Positions 21,600-34,139 of a stretch of DNA of 64,000 nucleotides are shown in pieces. The position numbers were made by a program, and so were the translations under genes. The DNA comes from Paraescarpia echinospica. Lineage: Eukaryota; Annelida; Polychaeta; Sabellida; Siboglinidae. The DNA is taken from contig CM034544.1 of the NCBI GenBank assembly GCA_020002185.1, positions 2,583,338 through 2,647,337 on the forward strand, in the 5' to 3' direction. A model generated the notes under the pieces. It was not told where the DNA came from. It worked only from the letters and a program-made list of their open reading frames with translations, and made no database searches. Every line of letters begins with the position of its first letter. Within the stretch, counting starts at the first letter, position 1.

Positions 21600-22560
21600 C
21601 TGGATGCTAGTGTACTATGTGCACACACTAAAGTTATTTCGCGTGAATGTATGTGATCATGTGTTCTGTGTGCTGTGTCATTTTACCTGGCAACTTATCT
21701 CTTTGTAGAAACATTTCAATATCTTCACTAGCATGCCTACAGTATAAATTGTGCATTATCAACTGTGCTCCAACGATCTGTTGTCTGGCTGCACGACCAT
21801 GTTGTGCAAACATCTCAATGTGTTCATGTCGACGTGTGTTCCATATCCTGTATCGCACGTGACTGGCTGCACGTGAGCTGGAGAATGCTCTACCAAGTAA
21901 CCAAATGACGAAGAGGAAAAGACAGCACACACAAACAGCACACGCTCCAGCAGGAGACAGAGATCTGTAGAAGTCAAAGAACGTCACTGATCGTCTCCTT
22001 GTTGAAATTGAACTGGTAAGTTGGGTCTCTGACGTCACATACATAATGTACAACAAACATTAAAGTAACGAAGACATCCGTTGACAGGGAGAATCTCCAT
22101 ATCTACCAACAATGTCGTGTTAAACTATTGTCAAATGTTAGAAACATAAAGTAAATTGGTAAATTTAATGCAAACTATGGTTTAGACATATAAACTAGGC
22201 AAAACCTCAACATGTTTTGAAGGGTGACAAGGTGTCAGCTGCCATTTTCTGAAACATTATACGATTCCAGAAAAAAACAAGCCAGAGACAACATAAGCTA
22301 GTCCAGTACAAACCTCTGATTTTCCTCCCGAACACTAGTATATATCATATTAATGTTACATTTATGTAACTGGTCAATAATAAATGGATGTAACTGAGAT
22401 GAAAAAGTTCAATTTCAATTAATAACAAGCAACGTTTCGAACAAGTCACATCTTGAATACAATGCCATAGTCATCTACTAATCACATTGTTAACTGAATG
22501 TTTCAGCTAAATTGCAGTGACCTCGTCAGCGCAGGGACACGAGATGTGAATCAATCTCTA
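21600..22560. other. No supported feature
   Basis: A 140-codon minus-strand frame (21,634-22,056) with a hydrophobic run (CAVCVCCLFLFVIWLLG) has no recognisable domain or clear splice borders. The remainder is AT-rich unique DNA. Confidence 0.4.
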
Positions 22561-22599
22561 CCCATTCTCGATTGCATCTACACCAAACAGACTCCACAG

Positions 22600-23912
22600 A
22601 TGACATAACTACTGGACAGAACACGTATAAGCCAATCAGACTCGAGAGATGACTTAGCTACTGAACAGAATACATCTACACCAATTAAACATGGATATTA
22701 CATAACTACTCTACAGAAGACGTCTGAACGACTCAGACTCGAGAGATGACCTAGGTACTCTACAGAAGACGTCTAAAACAATCAGACTCTAGGGATGTCA
22801 GAGTCACTCAACAGAAGACGTTTACACCAGCAAGACTTCAGAGATGGCACAGACATTTCACAGAATACGTCTACATTAATCAGAAACCACATATAGCACA
22901 AACATTTCACAGTATACGTCTACACTAATAAAAAAACAGATATGACACAAACACTTCACAGAAGACGTCTACATCAGCCAGAAACCAGAGACGGCACAAA
23001 CGTTTCACAGAAGACGTCTACACCAGCCAGAAAACAGAGATGGCACAAACACTTCACAGAAGACGTCTACACCAGCCAGAAACCAGAGATGGCACAAACA
23101 CTTCACAGAAGACGTCTACACCAGCCAGAAACCAGAGATGGCACAAACACTTCACAGAAGACGTCTACACCAGCCAGAAACCAGAGATGGCACAAACACT
23201 TCACAGAAGATGTCTACACCAGCCAGAAACCAGAGATGGTACAAGCATTTCACAGAAGACGTCTACACCAACCAAAACCAGAGATGGCACAAACACTTCA
23301 CAGAAGACGTCTACACCAGCCAGAAACCAGAGATGGCACAAACACTTCACAGAAGACGTCTACACCAGCCAGAAACCAGAGATGGCACAAACACTTCACA
23401 GAAGACGTCTACACCAACCAGAAACCAGAGATACAAACTCTTCACAGAAGATGTCTACACCAGCCAGAAACCAGAGATGGCACAAACACTTCAAAGAAGA
23501 CGTCTACACCAACCAAAACCAGAGATGGCACAAACACTTCACAGAAGACGTCTACACCAACCAGAAACCAGAGATGGCACAAACACTTCACAGAAGATGT
23601 CTACACCAGCCAGAAACCAGAGATGGTACAAGCATTTCACAGAAGACGTCTACTCCAACCAAAACCAGAGATGGCACAAACACTTCACAGAAGACGTCTA
23701 CACCAACCAAAACCAGAGATGGCACAAACACTTCACAGAAGACGTCTACACCAGCCAGAAGCCAGAGATGGCACAAACACTTCACAGAAGACGTCTACTC
23801 CAACCAGAAACCAGAGATGGCACAAACATTTCACAGAAGACGTCTACTCCAACCAAAAACCAGAGATGGCACAAATACTTCACAGAAGACGTCTACCCCA
23901 ATAAGACGTGTG
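22600..23912. repeat. 49-bp minisatellite with diverged leader copies
   Basis: From about 22,930 a 49-bp unit (CACTTCACAGAAGACGTCTA plus CACCAGCCAGAAACCAGAGATGG) repeats about 20 times. 22,600-22,930 holds longer, diverged versions. All three plus frames stay open for 260-320 codons because the period is not a multiple of three and the unit lacks stops. These ORFs are not genes. Confidence 0.95.
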
Positions 23913-23919
23913 GTATAAC

Positions 23920-24430
23920 ATAGTAATTTCTTAAATACTTGGTATCCTCCAGATAGTGATATATTTATGTGAATACTAAATGTACAGTTTAATATATTGT
24001 CTATGGACATACGCTCCTTATGTCTTGACCAATAGCACTTGAAACACTTGTGATGAATCTCTCAAGAATTCATACACATGCTACAGGCGAAAACTCCTGC
24101 ATAGACTAATGCTATTATAACTTGACACATTACAATACCTTAGGAGAACTATTGTCATTGTATCACTCATATTCGCAGTAACTCTTGTAATAACTATTAT
24201 GGTTCCGTGAGCAATGCTGAGTTATGTCAATCAGTTGTGTTGACGGTCTCTGTGTAAGTGTCTCTGTAGCTCAGTTAATGAAATCACTGTTGCTTTCAAT
24301 GTACAGTTAGAACCCTTTGACGCTTTTCCCTCCTTATAAGTTGTACACAATGTTTCCCTTAAGGTTTCTTCTCCTGACTGGTTATTCAGTATTAAGTGTA
24401 CGCAGGGTTTATAGTGCGATAAATACAGTT
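23920..24430. other. No recognisable feature
   Basis: AT-rich DNA following the 49-bp array. No exon, repeat unit or RNA gene was identified. Confidence 0.4.
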
Positions 24431-24435
24431 GAATG

Positions 24436-24512
24436 AACAATCCTTGTGTTGGAATGGTATCGGGAAAAAAGTAGCAGTTTTAGTCGTTTTTATGTGTTAC
24501 CATGACATTAAA
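24436..24512 (+). repeat. Dispersed direct repeat (copy at 25,278-25,352)
   Basis: CCTTGTGTTGGAATG, then GTAGCAGTT and TGTTACCAT recur in the same order about 840 bp downstream at roughly 80% identity. Confidence 0.75.
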
Positions 24513-25157
24513 GGAAATAAAAATAAGGCATTAGCTAAAATCCCTTTTCCATGTGTACACAAAGTTTAACATTGTATGTAACATTTGACAACATTAAACA
24601 AATACAGAAAAATACATTTGTAGCATATATTCGATTTTAAGCCCGTCTGTGAAGCGATTCCCGCGGAAAATTAAATTTTAATGAGATAGGCGATCACGTG
24701 GTATCGTGACGTCACTTATGACACACACACTCGCATCAGGCCGATCCTTTCCATGCATTCAGAGCATGTTTACAAGGATAGCTTTTGGGTCGAAACGAGC
24801 GTCAGAATGAGTTATTGTGCAATATTCCGACGTAATACAAACACTAGTCATCACAGAAGAACAAACGTTTATCTTACGGTTCCACATGAATCAAATTTTA
24901 TTCAAAACAACGAATGCGAATGGGCCTATAAGTCGACTAGATTTCGCCGAGCTTGGGCTCGTTTTCAGAATAATTTTATATCGAATGCAACCAACGGGAA
25001 ATAATCTACACAAATAAACATACATTGCAAACATATATTGTATTCAGCTACAGAAAGTAACGTGCATAATCTCATAATATCACGAGAATATCGATATATG
25101 AAGCAGAAGTTGTACAATTTATTATAACAACTTAAATCAGTCAGTGAATTTCTGTTG

Positions 25158-25240
25158 GCGCCGCTAGCTCAGTTGGTAGATGCGTTGTTTTCTGGCCATT
25201 TATTTTACAATCGGGTGACGCCGGTTCAATCCTGACAGCA
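25158..25240 (+). ncRNA. tRNA-like Pol III promoter (SINE head or tRNA pseudogene)
   Basis: A box A match TAGCTCAGTTGG (25,165-25,176) and a box B match GGTTCAATCC (25,223-25,232) are in tRNA order. The spacing is about 14 bases too long and the ends (GCGCCGC and GACAGCA) do not form an acceptor stem, so this is not a normal tRNA. A tRNA-derived SINE is likely. Confidence 0.55.
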
Positions 25241-25619
25241 TGCAAACTATTGATTTTCTTTACACTTTTTTGTTTATGTTCCTTGTGTTGGAATGCTATG
25301 TGGAAATAGGTAGCAGTTATAGTAGTTTTGATATGTTACCATAATATTAATATAGTACTCTGTAATGTCGGAATTGTGTTTAGGCTCAATAGGCTTAATA
25401 TATAGAGCAACGTTTCAAAACCTCAACTTACCTACATTTGATTGTAAATTTGTTGGATTAATAGGTCTAATCTAGATTATCTGGCGGGTATTAGCGGCAT
25501 ATTTGTTGTCCCCACCTAGTGCCATAAGAGTGACACTAATGTATTATAATTGCTACAGTTAGTTGCATCATATAGGTTTAATATGTTGGAGCATAAGTAA
25601 CATCTTTGTTTCGAGTGTA

Positions 25620-25930
25620 CTACGATCACCATGCCGTGGGGCCGTGGGGGGCACCTTTAAACAACTATCTTGAAACTGCCCGAACTTCTGAACCGCTCAC
25701 CCTACATCACCATACTATGTCTATACGGATTCAAAATTTGTAGTTGCAACTTTTATGTTTAACGCACTTTTGCGCGGAAGCAGCTATGTTGAAGTTATTT
25801 GCAAAAAATCGTAAAATCGTGTAATATTCACCATAATTGTCTTAATTATTTCCACCCTTAGCCAATCAATTTAACTGTAAACATCGTCTACCCTAGACTA
25901 AATTTCAAAACAATCTCCGATCTCTCGACA
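25620..25930 (-). repeat. Interspersed repeat, minus copy (source of the 28-kb satellite)
   Basis: Read on the minus strand it matches 31,640-31,890: AATTGATTGGCTAAGG, TTACACGATTTTACG, GCAAATAACTTCAA, CATAAAAGTTGC and a GGTTCAGAAG motif in the same order. A further partial minus-strand copy lies at about 26,030-26,180. Confidence 0.8.
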
Positions 25931-26594
25931 AGCGAGATAGAATTGATATTATGTGGGGGAAAGTAACTGATATTGCATGTTTACATTGTTATCATGCCAG
26001 AGCAATATCAACAAGACGCCACCTGGCGGATTATTCTAATTTAAGAATCATTCATGCCACATCAACGTATTACGTATCTAAAGATTCACATTTAGGAGTA
26101 GCAACTACTAGGTTATGCATTTTGTGCATAAATTCAACCATGTTTATGTTATTTGCGAAAAACTATAATATCTTGTAATGATAAAGTGTGTTTCTCTTGA
26201 GAAAAACATGTAAAGAACATGTAATTTCGAACGGTATGCTGTTTGAGTTTGTTCAGCTTATATATTGTGTTACAACATGTTTTCTATACTAAACAAGCAA
26301 TCCAAATAAAAGTTAGAACAACCTGCCTCAGAAACGAAGCCACTCATTAAGTTGGCGAATGAGTGGATCAGTGCTCCACCATCGAAGACAAAACGTTGTA
26401 AGAATCCTGTCACGCACAAATGAGACTCTTACTGGTTTCAAGAATGCATTCCAAAAAGTCAGACTATAAGCTCCTATCCCTTAGATTCAAATTCACCAAC
26501 TTACGTGACACATACACATTGTTGTCTAGCGTAACTGAATCCGCTCTTTTTTTCAAAATGACATTCTCTGTTCATCAAGGCTTCTAACAAATTC

Positions 26595-27500
26595 CTAAGG
26601 TGGCGTCGAAAACGTTCCTGGTATGCATAGCCTTCTTCGTAGAAATTCATTGTCGTCATCTTCGTTATTATCACTGGCAAATATCCAAACTACTCGGCTG
26701 ATCTCTGGGCGAGCCACTGTCCAGCATTCTAACAGATGCTGGGTAAAGCCGATCACATCGCAAACTCCCTTTGCCAATGTGTTGGTCAATCGGTGTGGGC
26801 GAGAACCGTCGACTCGTTTTCGTCTATTGACCCTCATCTCACTCATATTGAGTGCTCGGAAGAAACACATCGTAGTCTCGATCGATTGAAAAGGGAATCC
26901 ACAGGTCATAATTATGGTGATCAAGAGAAAAAACAGAGGTGCGAGTAGCTTCAGTGTATAAGTTTTAGTGTGTCAAGTTCTCAACCACAGCTTGAATGTC
27001 CTCTCTCAGTGTGCTCGGACGAACATGAAGATGATCTGTTGGAATTTGTGCACCAGTAGCCTGCATGGTATGACTATATAACTCTCTCGTGCAACCACCG
27101 CGATCCTATGATCAAGAGGCAATTCAGTTCCACTATCCTTGTGCATCCGCGTTATACGATCATCCAGTAAACAACTATCATTTTAAGGTACAGTATGGCT
27201 GCTGACACATTCTTAGTGATCCGGACTTCGGTCAGAACATCACGCCATCTAGAGCAGGTCTACTATGGTGGCCCACAAAGCCAGTTCAATGCGCATGCCT
27301 CCTAACATCACAACAAACTTGTCTTCACTGAAAGTTTCTGGGAAAGTCAATTGATTTTCTTTGGCAATGTCTTAAACTGGTTGATCTACCACCAGCAACG
27401 GGACGTTTTGCGGGTTGAGGTGCTTGGTACTGTCTTGTTAGAAACATGTCTAGCTGCTTTGTTGTGGAAAATGGGCGTGTGGTTTCGCTGTATTTTACTG
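26595..27500 (-). pseudogene. Decayed member of a multicopy uncharacterised protein family
   Basis: In order on the minus strand: FSEDKFVVMLGGMRIELALW (about 27,330-27,270), DVLTEVRITKNVSAAILYLK (about 27,245-27,185), then RPHRLTNTLAKGVCDVIGFT with CWTVARPEISRVVW and a Glu/Asp-rich tail (26,830-26,640). From memory, this motif order belongs to a large unnamed family repeated in many aquatic invertebrate genomes. Function unknown, probably mobile-element linked. Stops and frame changes separate the blocks, so it is dead. The order agrees with the related remnant at 34,140-34,880. Confidence 0.6.
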
Positions 27501-28203
27501 ATCTTCCAAAGACATATAATCGAGAATCATGGTAAGAAGCCCACGTGACCAGAGCAACTGCATCCGTGTCTGGCCCTCCACGAAGCTCCTGGCGTGCTGT
27601 TTTATCAATTCTACTTCATCCTTCTCCCCTTCATCGAACAAAATAATTGACAACGACCTCTTTCGCAGGATATTGAGTGAAGAGCTGCCGACCCCATGTT
27701 TGAATGGCGAGGAAGAAAAGATTAACAAGAATCTTATCGTCCAAATTGTGCCCTAATTTTATGCGGTTCTTGCGCGCTATGAAATTACCTTTGCAAGTGT
27801 GTGTACACACTTCACGCTCAGAGGAAAGGAAGATACATTCAGCATTGCAACCTGACTCACGGAGAATATCTTTGTACAACGTTTTCTGCAGTCGACGAAT
27901 TAGGTCCTGCTAGGAGCTGGTGGAAGAAGCAATTCATCACTGGTGGAAAGACTAACCAACCGAGAGGGAATGACACTCGGAATGTGTGATCTGTCAATAC
28001 ATGACGTGAGAATAAATGTGGCTTTTTTATTTCAATTGCGAATTTATTTTAAGATGCAAAACATGCTTTCACAGAATAAAATAGCTTGACAAAATCAATT
28101 AGTATTGCTTGCATAATTCGTATCTTTTGTTAATGAGAAACACAATTTAAATGACATGATTTAACAGGTTTTCGTAAATAACATCAATGTGGCTGACTCA
28201 GTG

Positions 28204-31168
28204 CACAAACTGCATCCAATATAAAAGTTGCTACTCCTTATTTTGAATCCACAGAGACATTACACTTTGGTGTATAATGAACGCACAAACTGCGTGGAAC
28301 ATAAAAGTTGCTACTCCTTATTTTGAATCCACAGAGACATTACACTTTGGTGTATAATGAACGCACAAACTGCGTCGAACATAAAAGTTGCTACTCCTTA
28401 TTTTGAATCCACAGAGACATTACACTTTGGTGTATAATGAACGCACAAACACAAACTGCATCCAACATAAAAGTTGCTACTCCTTATTTTGAATCCACAG
28501 AGACATTACACTTTGGTGTATAATGAACGCACAAACTGCGTCGAACATAAAAGTTGCTACTCCTTATTTTGAATCCACAGAGACATTACACTTTGGTGTA
28601 TAATGAACGCACAAACTGCGTCGAACATAAAAGTTGATACTCCTTATTTTGAATCCACAGAGACATTACACCTTGGTGTATAATGAACGCACAAACTACA
28701 TCCAACATAAAAGTTGCTACTCCTTATTTTAAATACACAGATACATTACACTTTGGTGTATAATGAACGCACAAACTACATCCAACATAAAAGTTGCTAC
28801 TCCTTATTTTGAATCCACAGAGACATTACACTTTGGTGTATAATGAACGCACAAACTGCATGCAACATAAAAGTTGCTCCTCCTTATTTTAAATCCACAG
28901 AGACATTACACTTTGGTGTATAATGAACGCACTAACTACATCCAACATAAAAGTTGCTACTCCTTATTTTGAATCCACAGAGACATTACACTTTGGTGTA
29001 TAATGAACGGACAAACTGCGTCGAACATAAAAGTTGCTACTCCTTATTTTAAATCCACAGAGACATTACACTTTGGTGTATAATGAACGCACTAACTGCG
29101 TCGAACATAAAAGTTGCTACTCCTTATTTTAAATCCACAGAGACATTACACCTTGGTGTATAATGAATGCACAAACTACATCCAACAAAAAAGTTGCTAC
29201 TCCTTATTTTGAATCCACAGAGACATTACACCTTGGTGTATAATGAACGCACAAACTACATCCAACATAAAAGTTGCTACTCCTTATTTTGAATCCACAG
29301 AGACATTACACTTTGGTGTATAATGAACGCACAAACTGCGTCGAACATAAAAGTTGGTACTCCTTATTTTGAATCCACAGAGACATTACACTTTGGTGTA
29401 TAATGAACGCACAAACTGCGTCCAACATAAAAGTTGCTACTCCTTATTTTGAATCCACAGAGACATTACACTTTGGTGTATAATGAACGCACAAACTGCA
29501 TCCAACATAAAAGTTGCTACTCCTTATTTTGAATCCACAGAGACATTACACTTTGGTGTATAATGAACGCACAAACTGCATCCAACATAAAAGTTGCTAC
29601 TCCTTATTTTGAATCCACAGAGACATTACACTTTGGTGTATAATGAACGCACAAACTATATCCAACATAAAAGTTGCTACTCCTTATTTTGAATCCACAG
29701 AGACATTACACTTTGGTGTATAATGAACGCACAAACTGCGTCGAACATAAAAGTTGCTACTCCTTATTTTGAATCCACAGAGACATTACACTTTGGTGTA
29801 TAATGAACTCACAAACTACATCCAACATAAAAGTTGCTACTCCTTATTTTGAATCCACAGAGACATTACACTTTGGTGTATAATGAACGCACAAACTGCG
29901 TCGAACATAAAAGTTGCTACTCCTTATTTTGAATCCACAGAGACATTACACTTTGGTGTATAATGAACGCACAAACTACATCCAACATAAAAGTTGCTAC
30001 TCCTTATTTTGAATCCACAGAGACATTACACTTTGGTGTATAATGAACGCACAAACTGCGTCGAACATAAAAGTTTCTACTCCTTATTTTGAATCCACAG
30101 AGACATTACACTTTGGTGTATAATAAACTCACAAACTACATCCAACATAAAAGTTGCTACTCCTTATTTTGAATCCACAGAGACATTACACTTTGGTGTA
30201 TAATGAACGCACAAACTGCGTCGAACATAAAAGTTGTTACTCCTTATTTTGAATCCACAGAGACATTACACTTTGGTGTATAATGAACGCACAAACTGCA
30301 TGCAACATAAAAGTTGCTCCTCCTTATTTTGAATCCACAGAGACATTACACTTTGGTGTATAATGAACGCACTAACTGCGTCGAACATAAAAGTTGCTAC
30401 TCCTTATTTTAAATCCACAGAGACATTACACCTTGGTGTATAATGAACGCACAAACTACATCCAACAAAAAAGTTGCTACTCCTTATTTTGAATCCACGA
30501 AGACATTACACCTTGGTGTATAATGAACGCACAAACTACATCCAACATAAAAGTTGCTACTCCTTATTTTGAATCCACAGAGACATTACACTTTGGTGTA
30601 TAATGAACGCACAAACTGCGTCGAACATAAAAGTTGGTACTCCTTATTTTGAATCCACAGAGACATTACACTTTGGTGTATAATGAACGCACAAACTACA
30701 TCCAACATAAAAGTTGCTACTCCTTATTTTGAATCCACAGAGACATTACACTTTGGTGTATAATGAACGCACAAACTGCATCCAACATAAAAGTTGCTAC
30801 TCCTTATTTTGAATCCACAGAGACATTACACTTTGGTGTATAATGAACGCACAAACTGCGTCGAACATAAAAGTTGATACTCCTTATTTTGAATCCACAG
30901 AGACATTACACCTTGGTGTATAATGAACGCAAAACTACATCCAACATAAAAGTTGCTACTCCTTATTTTAAATACACAGATACATTACACTTTGGTGTAT
31001 AATGAACGCACAAACTGCATCCAACATAAAAGTTGCTACTCCTTATTTTGAATCCACAGAGACATTACACTTTGGTGTATAATGAACGCACAAACTGCAT
31101 CCAACATAAAAGTTGCTACTCCTTATTTTGAATCCACAGAGACATTACACTTTGGTGTCTAATGAACG
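28204..31168. repeat. 80-bp satellite array, about 37 units
   Basis: Units read CATAAAAGTTGCTACTCC, then ATTTTGAATCCACAGAGACA, then CACTTTGGTGTATAATGAAC and GCACAAACT. The spacing is almost always exactly 80. One unit (about 28,446) has a 6-bp insertion. The flanks continue into the interspersed repeat (TTCGTAAATAACATCAATGT on the left; GGTTAAGAAATTAGGCC on the right), so the array is an internal expansion of that element. No ORF. Confidence 0.97.
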
Positions 31169-31199
31169 GTTAAGAAATTAGGCCGGGTTCCCGTTGTTC

Positions 31200-31890
31200 T
31201 CTTACAAGTACATCATGATACACATTAATGTGGAAAATAAGTCATTTTCTCCCATATACTATTAATTATATTATTTATATTTTGTTCGGAAGGAGCCTGG
31301 TGTTTCTTCTGCAAACTAATCTAGGTTAGGCGATGTTTAATCCTAAATTGATCGCCTATGGTTGGAAACAGTGAGGGAAATTAGCATTAGAATAACACGA
31401 TTTTAAAATTTTTCTCGCAAATAACGTCAAAATACATAATATAATAACTGTTACACCTCGTTTCGAATCTCTAAATAGAGCATACGCTTATGTAGGATAA
31501 ATTGTTCATAAATTAGGACCGTTTTACAAATATACCGCCAGATAGCGTGATGTTAATATCGCTCAGACAAGGTCTACATTTTTTTATGCTTGGCAGGCAT
31601 TCGGTATTTCGTTTACTATTTAGTTTAGGTTACGCGAAATTTAGAATTAAATTGATTGGCTAAGGATGGAAATAGTTAAGAAAATTGGCGAGAAAATTAC
31701 ACGATTTTACGGTTGTTCGCAAATAACTTCAAAATGGCTGCCTCCGCGCAAATATTGCATTTGGCATAAAAGTTGCTACTCCAAATTTCGAATTCATAGA
31801 GACATAATATGAACGGATAGCGTGAACAGTTCAGAAGCTAGGGCTGTTTCAAGATTGTTGCTTTAAGGTGCCTCCACTGGCCGCCAGGTG
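31200..31890 (+). repeat. Two plus copies of the satellite's parent repeat
   Basis: 31,290-31,530 and 31,610-31,890 each contain a TTGATYGSCTAWGG motif, an ACACGATTTTA motif, TCGCAAATAAC and a single diverged version of the 80-bp unit. The second copy ends with TTTCAAGATTGTTGCTTTAA. Confidence 0.75.
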
Positions 31891-32189
31891 GTTGATCGTT
31901 GTACAGTCGGACCAACTTGAAATGACTGACGGCTTGCTGACCCCTGTATAATAAATAACTTTCCTTTCCCTAAGAAACGGCCACATTTAAATTCAAACAT
32001 GTGGTTTTTAGTTCATGCTGAGATACCAGTTAATATCATCGTTATACATTGAACACACGCAATTATTACAATTACTAAATTATTAACTTTTGGATCAAAC
32101 AATTTATACCTCACGCTGGATTAATGATTAATTAAAATATAGTGTAGGATTATGGTTACATTTCCTATGGTGCCGTTATCTTAAACATT

Positions 32190-33075
32190 ATACGCCTAAC
32201 GTAAGGACATATATGGCCAAAGTATTCGTACAGTAAAACTTAGTCAAGCCATATATCTAGTCGTATTTATAAATTTCATGATGGCTCGTATTGACCTTCT
32301 GCCTGCCGGCCGGCCTACCCACCCACCCGCCTGCCTATCGAACCGCTTGCTCACCAACCCGCCTATCCACCTACGCGCCTATCCACCAACCCGCCTAACA
32401 ACCAACATGACTACCCACCGACCCGCCTACCCACCAACCCGCCTACCCACCGACTCGCCTACCCACCAAGACGCCTACCCACCAACCCGCGTACTCACCA
32501 GTCCACACCTACCCACTGACCCGCCTATCTACCAACCCACCTACCAACCGACACTCCTACCCACCAAACTGCCTACCCACCAACCCACCTACCCACCGAC
32601 CCGCCTACCCCCAACACTGCCTACCCACCAACACACTTACCCACCGACTCGCCTGTCTACCAACCCACCAACCCACCAACCGCCTACCCACCGACCCGCC
32701 TACCCACCCGCCCGAATGCCCGCCCGAACGCTCGAACGCTAGCACGCCCGCCAGCAGTCACGCACGCACGGCCTCAATAATATGATATCGATCGTATACT
32801 AAGTACATATTTGCCAGATTGATGAGAAAATAGTTCGCCACAATTGAAGGTGTTATTCTGCAGCTGAACGTTAATATAAATAAATACCTATTGAGAGGTG
32901 TCATAAACGCCATGCTTGGCCCTCGTCCAACTGTCGATAATATAATAAAGGTACTTACTAATTATTAATTATGCTTTTAGCAACCAACCCATTTCCACGA
33001 GAAAGCATGACACTCGACAGGTTTACATAATTAGGTTAACGATGGTTCCATTAACACGGTCAAAAGTATTAAGAA
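32190..33075 (+). repeat. Interspersed element with C-rich hypervariable core
   Basis: The left flank (AGTATTCGTACAG) and right flank (TTTTAGCAACC ... GGTTAACG) match 3,255-3,330 and 2,530-2,650. Between them (32,300-32,760) is a CCTACCCACCRACCCG-type minisatellite. The 154-codon Pro/Thr-rich frame is an artefact. Confidence 0.65.
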
Positions 33076-33169
33076 GGCGTCATAGTGTATCGATAATTTG
33101 GCGAGCGGTAGAACCACCTATCAAACCGATTTAAATGCCCCCCTACACACACCCAAATGTTATATCATT

Positions 33170-33985
33170 TGAAAGCACTACATCTCCCCGTCCCAACGAG
33201 GCATGTCGTAGAGATGCCAAGTGGTACAGTAAGCGTGGATCCTAGGTCAAACAAGGTCAGCGTCATATGATGAATTTTCGAAGTTGTGCGCTTCCGCCAT
33301 CGTCTTAATATTACAATGGTCGTATATCTACTTTATTTAACGAAAATATGGCCAAATCATATATTTATGGAAAATGTATTGGGGAAGTACGAAATGGTGG
33401 TGTTACTTAACATGTTACGAGTAGAGCTAAGGTCAAACAAGGTCACCGTGAAATGATGAACATTCGATTTTTTTGTAATACAGCGAAAGTCATAAAGTTA
33501 CAATGACCCTATAACTATTTCATTTATATGTACGAGTCATACACTGTTTGAAGGAAACATTTCTCCCCGTCAAAAGGACATATGACATGTAGCTACAGCT
33601 CTAGACATTTATATGTACGTGTCATATGACATGTAGCTACAGCTCTAGACATTTATATGTACGTGTCATATGACATGTAGCTACAGTTGAAGGAGTCGGT
33701 GTGAAGCGACGACCAAACAGAGTCACCGTCAAATGATAAATGTTCGAAATTGTGTCATCCCGCAAACGTTATGCAATATAAATGGTTGCGTATATCTACG
33801 TTATCTATATATTCATGGCAATGTCGTATAACGTTGGAAAGACAATTGTCTCCCCGTAAATATGGGATACGACGGAGAGCTATCAAGTGGTGGAGTAGGT
33901 GTGGAGTGAAGGTTAAACAAGGTCACCATGAAACAATGAATGTTCAAAACTAAGCCACTCCACAAAAGTTCTACACTTACAATGG
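33170..33985 (+). repeat. ~200-bp repeat module, about four diverged copies
   Basis: AAACAAGGTCA(C/G)CGT followed by ATGATGAA-TTCGAA recurs at about 33,246, 33,430, 33,712 and 33,912. Between them is a 44-bp tandem (CATATGACATGTAGCTACAG, 33,590-33,690). The last copy ends with CCACTCCACAAAAG..ACACTTACAATGG. Confidence 0.75.
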
Positions 33986-34139
33986 AGCAGAGTATTTCGT
34001 TGCCATGGGTAATAAAAGTCGTTACTCTGTCGGTTTCTGATGTAGGCTCCCGAATTGAGTCAGCGACGATATTGCTGACATACACACGCTTGACACAAAA
34101 GCAACACCGTCGACAGGGGCCAAAAAACAGTGGTTAAAA

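Noticed and set aside
21709..21732. Possible terminal exon of the YWTD gene after CTCTTTGTAG
   Set aside because: In phase it gives only about seven codons before a stop, with no support.
21634..22056. 140-codon minus-strand ORF with a hydrophobic helix
   Set aside because: No recognised domain, no convincing splice sites and a composition like random AT/GT-rich DNA.
22942..23923. Three overlapping ORFs of 261-320 codons
   Set aside because: They are the three frames of the 49-bp minisatellite, with identical periodic peptides.
24753..25017. 83-codon plus-strand ORF
   Set aside because: No domain, no splice context and an overlapping frame of similar length; likely chance.
25158..25240. 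Functional tRNA gene
   Set aside because: Boxes A and B are present but the acceptor stem does not pair and the spacing is too long.
28204..31168. Possible CRISPR-like array with regular 80-bp spacing
   Set aside because: The whole unit is conserved, there are no unique spacers, and the genome is eukaryotic.
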